Positions 16,206-20,977 of a stretch of 20,977 bases of DNA are shown here, piece after piece; position 1 is the stretch's first letter, and each line of letters begins with the position of its first letter. The DNA is from Bacteroidales bacterium UBA3709. Its GTDB lineage: Bacteria; Bacteroidota; Bacteroidia; Bacteroidales; UBA932. A model generated the notes under the pieces. That model was not told where the DNA came from and searched no databases. It worked only from the letters and a program-made list of their open reading frames with translations. Location: assembly GCA_002372015.1 (NCBI GenBank), contig DFIA01000070.1:1-20977 (forward strand), in the 5' to 3' direction. The translations under genes were made by a program, and so were the position numbers.

Positions 16206-16916
16206 ATGGGACTTTATCTTAGAAAAGAACTTAAAGGAGGCGGCGCAATTGCCGTTTGGGATATTACAGAGAATGAACAGGAGCTGTTGCAAATTCTGTC
16301 TGAAGATCAGGAGAACAGAGAGCAGGAGCTGGAAGAAATCTCTCTATATAAAAGCGAAAACAGCCGTTGCGAAAGGCTCGCTGTCTTGGCTCTCTTACAG
16401 ACACTGTTCGAGCACCCCGTACACCTAGGCCACCACGAAAACGGCAGCCCATACATAGAAAACAATAGCACAAAAATCAGCATAACTCACACCAAGCGAT
16501 TTGCAGCGGTAATAGTTCATCCGTCAGAAGAAGTGGGTATAGATATTGAGAGTATAAAAAGAGACTTTGCGGCAGTGGAAAAAAGAGCCCTGAGCAATGA
16601 AGAAAGAGATGATTTGCTGGATAAAGATGAGTCTGATACAGAAAAGACTGAAGAAAGAAACACGCAACTTGCCATTTACTGGAGTGCTAAAGAAGCCCTG
16701 TATAAGCGAATGGGAATGCACAATGTAGATTTTTCTGTAAATATGGAAGTTGAGCGTTTTAATGTTCGGGAAGAAGGAGAAATAGATATAACTTTCAGGT
16801 ATCCCAATAGCGAATATATTGTGAACGATGATAGCAGACAGCAGAACGAAGAAGAAGAATTTGAAATGCAATATGAGGTGTTTGATGGGCATGTAATGGT
16901 TTGGATGGTTGGCTAA
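16206..16916 (+). CDS. 4'-phosphopantetheinyl transferase (Sfp/AcpT superfamily)
   Basis: This enzyme class moves the 4'-phosphopantetheine arm from CoA to a Ser of acyl- or peptidyl-carrier proteins. The 236-aa product carries the Sfp-type motifs in order: ISITHTKRFAAV (91-102, the SxSH-like region), VGIDIE (110-115, Mg-binding Asp112 and Glu115-type residues), and WSAKEALYK (159-167, catalytic Glu162 and Lys). Between the last two lies a charged loop of about 20 residues (DKDESDTEKTEERN) that looks longer than usual. It follows gldE by 53 bp and its TAA overlaps the ispE ATG, so the three genes are likely co-transcribed. The usual target would be the fatty-acid ACP. No holo-ACP synthase (acpS) is seen in the window. 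Confidence 0.88.
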   Translation: MGLYLRKELKGGGAIAVWDITENEQELLQILSEDQENREQELEEISLYKSENSRCERLAVLALLQTLFEHPVHLGHHENGSPYIENNSTKISITHTKRFAAVIVHPSEEVGIDIESIKRDFAAVEKRALSNEERDDLLDKDESDTEKTEERNTQLAIYWSAKEALYKRMGMHNVDFSVNMEVERFNVREEGEIDITFRYPNSEYIVNDDSRQQNEEEEFEMQYEVFDGHVMVWMVG

Positions 16917-17824
16917 TGAAACAAATAACTCTATATCCCACCGCTAAAGTAAACCTCGGGTTGTATGTCTTTGAAAAAAGGGCCGACGGTTTCCACAATA
17001 TAGAAAGCATCTTCTATCCTGTTGGGCCCGAAAACAGCAATCTTATCCCCGATAAACTCACCGTATCTATCTTTGATTCAGCAGAAGAGAAGCAGTGCTT
17101 GCTTAACAATACAGACGATAACAGTAAAACCGTTGGCGTAAAAGGAAAAGTTCGGATGGCGGAAACCGGCTTGCAATTTCCGGGCAGGCCGGAAGACAAT
17201 ATCTGTGTAAAGGCTTACGAGCTTCTCGATGCTGATTTTCATCTGCCCCCTGCAGAAATTTCCTTAGAGAAACATCTCCCTACCGGAGCCGGCCTCGGTG
17301 GCGGAAGTAGCGACGGGGTTTGCACTCTAAAGGCCCTGAACGAGTTGTGCCGGCTAAATCTCTCCGGCAACCAACTCATAAGCTATGCAGAAAAACTCGG
17401 TAGCGATTGCCCTTTCTTTATGTACAACCATCCCGTGCTCGTAACCGGCAGAGGAGAAGTTATAAAACCCCTGCCCAACAGCATAGACTCTCTCAAGGAT
17501 ATAAGGCAAAACTATCGTATTCAGATTGTTTTTTCTCCAGACTGTTTTGTTTCTACCAAAACAGCATACTCTATTGTACAAAAACGACCGCACAATAACA
17601 GCAGTTCAAACGCTACTTCCGCAAAGCAGTATGCACCACTGGAACAGCTGATAACCAACCCTGTGGAAATGTGGCAGGATTTAATTGTGAACGACTTTGA
17701 ACCACCTGTGTTTCAACTCTACCCGCAGCTTTGCCAGGTGAGAGATTCGCTTAAAAAACTTGGCGCCACCTATGTTCGCATGACAGGTAGTGGTTCCGCA
17801 ATTTTTGCCCTATTCAGAAAATAA
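16916..17824 (+). CDS. ispE: 4-diphosphocytidyl-2-C-methyl-D-erythritol kinase
   Basis: IspE phosphorylates CDP-methylerythritol in the MEP pathway of isoprenoid synthesis. The 302-aa product is a GHMP kinase with the catalytic Lys in AKVNLGLYV (Lys11), the substrate region RADGFHNIESIFYPV, the ATP-binding loop PTGAGLGGGSSD (122-133), catalytic Asp in LGSDCPFF (Asp164), and the C-terminal RMTGSGSAIFALF. An Asn/Ser-rich stretch around 224-231 (PHNNSSSN) looks like a variable surface loop. I chose the ATG at 16916 over TTG 16901 because it starts at the family N-terminus and overlaps the previous stop codon by one base (TAATG), which implies translational coupling. Its stop is 2 bp from the convergent gene's stop. 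Confidence 0.96.
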   Translation: MKQITLYPTAKVNLGLYVFEKRADGFHNIESIFYPVGPENSNLIPDKLTVSIFDSAEEKQCLLNNTDDNSKTVGVKGKVRMAETGLQFPGRPEDNICVKAYELLDADFHLPPAEISLEKHLPTGAGLGGGSSDGVCTLKALNELCRLNLSGNQLISYAEKLGSDCPFFMYNHPVLVTGRGEVIKPLPNSIDSLKDIRQNYRIQIVFSPDCFVSTKTAYSIVQKRPHNNSSSNATSAKQYAPLEQLITNPVEMWQDLIVNDFEPPVFQLYPQLCQVRDSLKKLGATYVRMTGSGSAIFALFRK

Positions 17825-17826
17825 TG

Positions 17827-18372
17827 TTATCGGTTGGCTGTTTCGTACTGCTGCACAGCTAATTTATACTCCTCTTTACTGTTATTTACATCGTCAATAA
17901 CCCACTTGTTATCCACAAGTATCATATTCAATCTACGCTCCTCCATTCCCTTAAAGCCTGTATCAAATTCAACGCAATCGAGCCACGCCACAACCGTTGC
18001 ATGTGTAGAATCCTTTATATCTATCTCGCTTGCACTCACACCACATAGCTTCTGAGAGCTACCCAGCACCCATAAAGCGTCTCCATCGCTGAAAGACAAG
18101 AGCTTTGAACATACCTCGTAATATTCTTTTGAAAAAAGATCTTCCTTCCAAAACATATCGTCTTTCAACTTGCGTAGTCTGCTACTAATAGCTTTGTTAT
18201 AAGAAAGGGTATCTAACTGTTCTGGTTCAGAAGATAAAGAAGCCGCCTTCTCCTGCTGCTCTACCGGGGGTTCTGTTGCAGATATATTATTTGTAGTTTC
18301 TCCTGATTTGCAGCTAAATAGTAAGACCACTGCCATTATAGTTACAACCTTGTTTAAAACTGTCTTTTTCAT
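17827..18372 (-). CDS. Small putative lipoprotein of unknown function
   Basis: The product is 181 aa and begins MKKTVLNKVVTIMAVVLLFS followed by Cys, a lipoprotein signal with the lipidated Cys near residue 21. An acidic, Gln/Ser/Thr-rich linker follows (about 25-60), then a compact globular region. Its end (ATVVAWLDCVEFD, RRLNMILVDNKWVIDDVNN) has the strand pattern of NTF2-like or DUF3828-like small domains, though I cannot assign a family with certainty. An in-frame Met three codons earlier (18381) is possible. It starts 10 bp after the permease gene ends and is probably co-transcribed with it, so a role in lipoprotein or envelope handling is conceivable but unsupported. Confidence 0.7.
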   Translation of the reverse strand: MKKTVLNKVVTIMAVVLLFSCKSGETTNNISATEPPVEQQEKAASLSSEPEQLDTLSYNKAISSRLRKLKDDMFWKEDLFSKEYYEVCSKLLSFSDGDALWVLGSSQKLCGVSASEIDIKDSTHATVVAWLDCVEFDTGFKGMEERRLNMILVDNKWVIDDVNNSKEEYKLAVQQYETANR

Positions 18373-18382
18373 ATTTAACATT

Positions 18383-19648
18383 TTATTTTTGAATATTTTT
18401 TGTTTTTATTCGCCAAACAGGAATAGCTGCCATTACAAAGCCAATGGCGGCTATGCTTACAATAGTTATCAGCACATCAGACACTTTAACTACAACCGGA
18501 TAACTGCTTACTACAAAATTGCCAGGGAGGGGAATTATTCCCCACCTATGCTGAATCCAACACAGAATCAGCCCAAAAATAATTCCGCAAATTGCTCCAA
18601 CCATGCAAATAAACCAGCCATGCAGAAATAAAGTCAGGCGTATAGTACTGTCTGACATTCCCATAGCTCTATATGTTTCCATATCGTCTTTCTTTTCTAT
18701 TATCAGCATTGATAAGCTGGATAGTATATTTACCGATATTACTATTGTAATGAAAATGAGTATCATATATATAGCAAACTTCTCCGCCCTCATCATCTTA
18801 TACACAGTTTCGTTCTGCTGATAGCGATCTCTGAGTATAAAATTATCTCCCAGAACTTTTCTGATTTTTTTAATTATATCTTTGTCGGCCGATGTTTTTT
18901 TTCTGGCTTCTTCGGTACCTTGACTTTCTACATAAACCTCTATTTTAGAACATTCGTTACTGCTGTATTCCAAAAGATTACGAGCCACGCTATCTGGAAC
19001 ATATATCAATCCGTTATCTGCAGGAGCAGACAAGTCTATTATTCCGGCCGGACGTATCTCCTCACTAAGCAAACTATTAGCCGGCATTACCAACGATATA
19101 TCTTCTGTTCTGCTGGGTATATAAATTTCAAGTGAAGAAGAAAACTGCGGACGAAGCATAAGAGAAATTGCCAGTTCTTCTTCTACCACGGCTCTGTTCA
19201 AACTTCCGAATGAAGTTGCAAACTTTCCCTCTACAATCTTGGCTTCAAGGCGTTTCAGTGAATCATACCCCTTTGGCACGCCCTTTATTTTTGCCAAAGA
19301 CTGCACTCCCTCATACTGCACATAAACAGTTTCTTCCAAAACTTCAAAAACCTTTACTCTGGCATACGGAAGTGTTTTAAGAATTCTCTCTGCAGATGTA
19401 AGCTCTGCGGCATGTTTTTTTGTATCTATGATTTTGCCGCCAGAAGGCAATATTATGTAATCCGGTATATAGCTATTATACGACGACTCTACAATCTGAT
19501 CAAAGCCATTATATACAGAAAGAATTATTATCAACGCCATGCACCCTATTCCTATAGCCACTGCACTCACTGCCGATATTATATTTATCACATTACGGTG
19601 AGCTTTAGAAAAAAGATATCTGCGTGCTATAAAGAAAGGAAGACGCAT
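18383..19648 (-). CDS. LolC/LolE-like ABC transporter permease (FtsX/MacB family)
   Basis: The 421-aa inner-membrane protein has the LolC/LolE layout. An N-terminal membrane helix at about 20-46 (INIISAVSAVAIGIGCMALI) is followed by a large periplasmic domain to about 285. Three more helices form the FtsX domain, with the coupling segment EKKDDMETYRAMGMSDSTIR between the second and third. LolCDE-type complexes release lipoproteins from the inner membrane for transfer to LolA. No LolD ATPase is encoded nearby, so the ATPase partner must be elsewhere. It lies 20 bp downstream of rbfA, an arrangement I recall from other Bacteroidales. It could instead be a MacB-like permease without its ATPase domain, but the sequence favours LolC/E. 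Confidence 0.85.
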   Translation of the reverse strand: MRLPFFIARRYLFSKAHRNVINIISAVSAVAIGIGCMALIIILSVYNGFDQIVESSYNSYIPDYIILPSGGKIIDTKKHAAELTSAERILKTLPYARVKVFEVLEETVYVQYEGVQSLAKIKGVPKGYDSLKRLEAKIVEGKFATSFGSLNRAVVEEELAISLMLRPQFSSSLEIYIPSRTEDISLVMPANSLLSEEIRPAGIIDLSAPADNGLIYVPDSVARNLLEYSSNECSKIEVYVESQGTEEARKKTSADKDIIKKIRKVLGDNFILRDRYQQNETVYKMMRAEKFAIYMILIFITIVISVNILSSLSMLIIEKKDDMETYRAMGMSDSTIRLTLFLHGWFICMVGAICGIIFGLILCWIQHRWGIIPLPGNFVVSSYPVVVKVSDVLITIVSIAAIGFVMAAIPVWRIKTKNIQK

Positions 19649-19668
19649 AAGGTCTTGTAAATTGTTAC

Positions 19669-20067
19669 TTATTCGTTGGTTTCTTCAGGCCCTGAATTTT
19701 CTTCTGCAGAAGGAGTTATGGGGTTACGTGCAAGAACAGAGTCTATGTGCTGTGCATAGTCGAGAGTTGTATCTTCAAAGAATGCAAGCTCTGGTACTAT
19801 TCTCAGCTGCTTTGCTACAATATGCCCGAGTTCTCCCCGTATAGACTTGGATTTTTCTGTGAGAATCTGCATTATCGCAACTCGCTTTTCGGAAGGGAAG
19901 CAACTGATATAAACCTTGGCGTATGAGAGATCGGGGCTCATTCTAACCTCGCTGACAGTTACTAAAGCCCCATCAAAAAAGGCCATGCCCTTGCTACGGA
20001 TTATTTCGGCCAGGTGCCTCTGTACTTCGCGCTGCACCTTCTGCACTCTTTTGCTAACTTCTTCCAT
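19669..20067 (-). CDS. rbfA: 30S ribosome-binding factor A
   Basis: RbfA binds the 30S subunit late in assembly and supports 16S rRNA 5'-end maturation and cold adaptation. The 132-aa product has the KH-like fold pattern: SKRVQKVQREVQRHLAEIIR at the start, VTVSEVRMSPDLSYAKVYIS in the middle, IRGELGHIVAKQLRIVPELAFFEDTTLDYA at the end of the domain. A short acidic tail (about 115-132, rich in Glu, Pro and Ser) extends beyond the core. It lies 50 bp after tyrS and 20 bp before the permease gene. Confidence 0.95.
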   Translation of the reverse strand: MEEVSKRVQKVQREVQRHLAEIIRSKGMAFFDGALVTVSEVRMSPDLSYAKVYISCFPSEKRVAIMQILTEKSKSIRGELGHIVAKQLRIVPELAFFEDTTLDYAQHIDSVLARNPITPSAEENSGPEETNE

Positions 20068-20117
20068 AAATATCTCCTATGTTTCATACAGCGTTGCCAA
20101 GGAATGCCCGCTGCCAT

Positions 20118-20977
20118 TTATTCAAATCGCAAGATATAATAGTTCTTCTTACCCTTCTGAACCAATATATATTTATCATTGATAAGCAAATCTTCACTCA
20201 GGCTTCCGTTTATATCGGTGAATTTTTCTTTATCTATACTCAAACCATTGGCTTGTATCATTTTACGCGCCTCTCCCTTAGAAGGGAATACCTGAGTTTC
20301 CACAGCCAGTAAATCTAATATCGGCATAGATAATTTTTCTTTAGGCAATGCAAATTGAGGCACCCCGTCAAAAACTTCCAAAAAAGTTTTTTCATCGAGA
20401 TGCTGCAATGTTTCTTTTGTGGCCTTGCCAAACAAAATGTTAGAAGCATCTAAAGCTTTCTTATATTCTCCCTCTCCATGAACCATTATTGTAACTTCTT
20501 TAGCCAAAAGCTTTTGCAAACACCTTTGGGCTGGGTCTTGGCGATGTTCTTCAATAACGGCATCTATATCTTCTTTAGGGAGCATTGTAAATATCTTTAT
20601 ATACCTTTCAGCATCTTCATCGCTCACATTCAACCAGAACTGATAAAAAGTGTACGGGCTCGTATATTCCGCACTAAGCCAGATATTGCCTTTTTCGGTT
20701 TTACCAAACTTTGTTCCGTCTGCCTTTTTTATCAAAGGACAGGTAAGAGCATAAGCCTCCTTGCCCAAGACACGGCGTATAAGCTCGCTCCCTGTTGTAA
20801 TATTGCCCCACTGATCGCTTCCTCCAAGTTGCAGAACGCATCCTTTGTGTTCATACAACCACAGATAATCATAGCCTTGAAGCAATTGATAGCTGAACTC
20901 GGTAAAAGACATTCCCTCGCGCGATTCAGAAGACAATCTTTTCTTTACGGAATCTTTCGCCATCATATAGTTGACGG
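20118..20977 (-). CDS. tyrS: Tyrosyl-tRNA synthetase, C-terminal part (5' end outside window)
   Basis: TyrRS charges tRNA-Tyr with tyrosine. The frame is open to the window edge (VNYMMAKDSV), so the Met at 20966 is internal; about 285 residues are seen and the HIGH-motif region lies outside. Present are the tyrosine-site segment QLGGSDQWGNI, the KMSKS-equivalent KFGKT, and the C-terminal S4-like RNA-binding domain (SKGEARKMIQANGLSIDKEK to YYILRFE). It is the first visible gene of the tyrS-rbfA-permease-lipoprotein cluster. Confidence 0.96.
   Translation of the reverse strand, partial: VNYMMAKDSVKKRLSSESREGMSFTEFSYQLLQGYDYLWLYEHKGCVLQLGGSDQWGNITTGSELIRRVLGKEAYALTCPLIKKADGTKFGKTEKGNIWLSAEYTSPYTFYQFWLNVSDEDAERYIKIFTMLPKEDIDAVIEEHRQDPAQRCLQKLLAKEVTIMVHGEGEYKKALDASNILFGKATKETLQHLDEKTFLEVFDGVPQFALPKEKLSMPILDLLAVETQVFPSKGEARKMIQANGLSIDKEKFTDINGSLSEDLLINDKYILVQKGKKNYYILRFE

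Noticed and set aside
1..20977. CRISPR arrays, insertion sequences, prophage or integron parts
   Set aside because: No regularly spaced repeats, transposase or integrase motifs, or terminal inverted repeats were seen on reading both strands.

Overview
The window looks like a chromosomal segment from a member of the Bacteroidota, most likely order Bacteroidales. Four things point there: lineage-typical protein families (a GldE-type CNNM/CBS protein, a DUF4954-like protein, a fimbrillin/Mfa-like lipoprotein, a DUF5106-like thioredoxin-fold lipoprotein); several matches to the Bacteroides -7 promoter element TAnnTTTG just upstream of genes; no recognisable Shine-Dalgarno sequences, with A/T-rich leaders instead; and low-to-moderate GC. 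TAA, TAG and TGA all end genes here, so the genetic code is standard. I see no insertion sequence, prophage or CRISPR array.

Layout. 1-620: 3' end of uvrC (+), convergent with a 1074-aa outer-membrane protein that combines a gluzincin-type metallopeptidase motif, a propeller-like middle and a C-terminal beta-barrel (634-3858, -). This gene is divergent from a Na/Pi-cotransporter-family protein with a PhoU-like tail (3935-5623, +). Then comes a minus-strand block: a DUF5106-like lipoprotein (5633-6619), tRNA-Gln(UUG) just upstream of it (6635-6705), a 1019-aa fimbrillin-like lipoprotein whose C-terminus carries YadA-head-like repeats (6768-9827), and tadA (9929-10384). Next is a roughly 460-bp non-coding segment (10385-10844) with a tadA promoter candidate, a 14-bp tandem repeat, a GC-rich hairpin, a perfect 16+16 bp palindrome and a sigma-54-like -24/-12 element. 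It leads into groES-groEL (10845-12823, +), which ends at a strong bidirectional terminator.

After that, a DUF4954-like beta-helix protein (12913-14994, -) is divergent from gldE, a 4'-phosphopantetheinyl transferase and ispE (15106-17824, +; the last two overlap by one base). The window closes with a minus-strand cluster, read right to left: tyrS (5' end outside the window), rbfA, a LolC/LolE-like permease and a small lipoprotein (20977-17827).

Most genes are housekeeping: DNA repair, chaperonin, tRNA editing, tRNA charging, ribosome maturation and isoprenoid synthesis. They are mixed with envelope genes. The least ordinary parts are the groESL control region, the peptidase/barrel fusion, the fimbrillin-like lipoprotein with a YadA-like tail, and a GldE that lacks the usual C-terminal CorC_HlyC domain.
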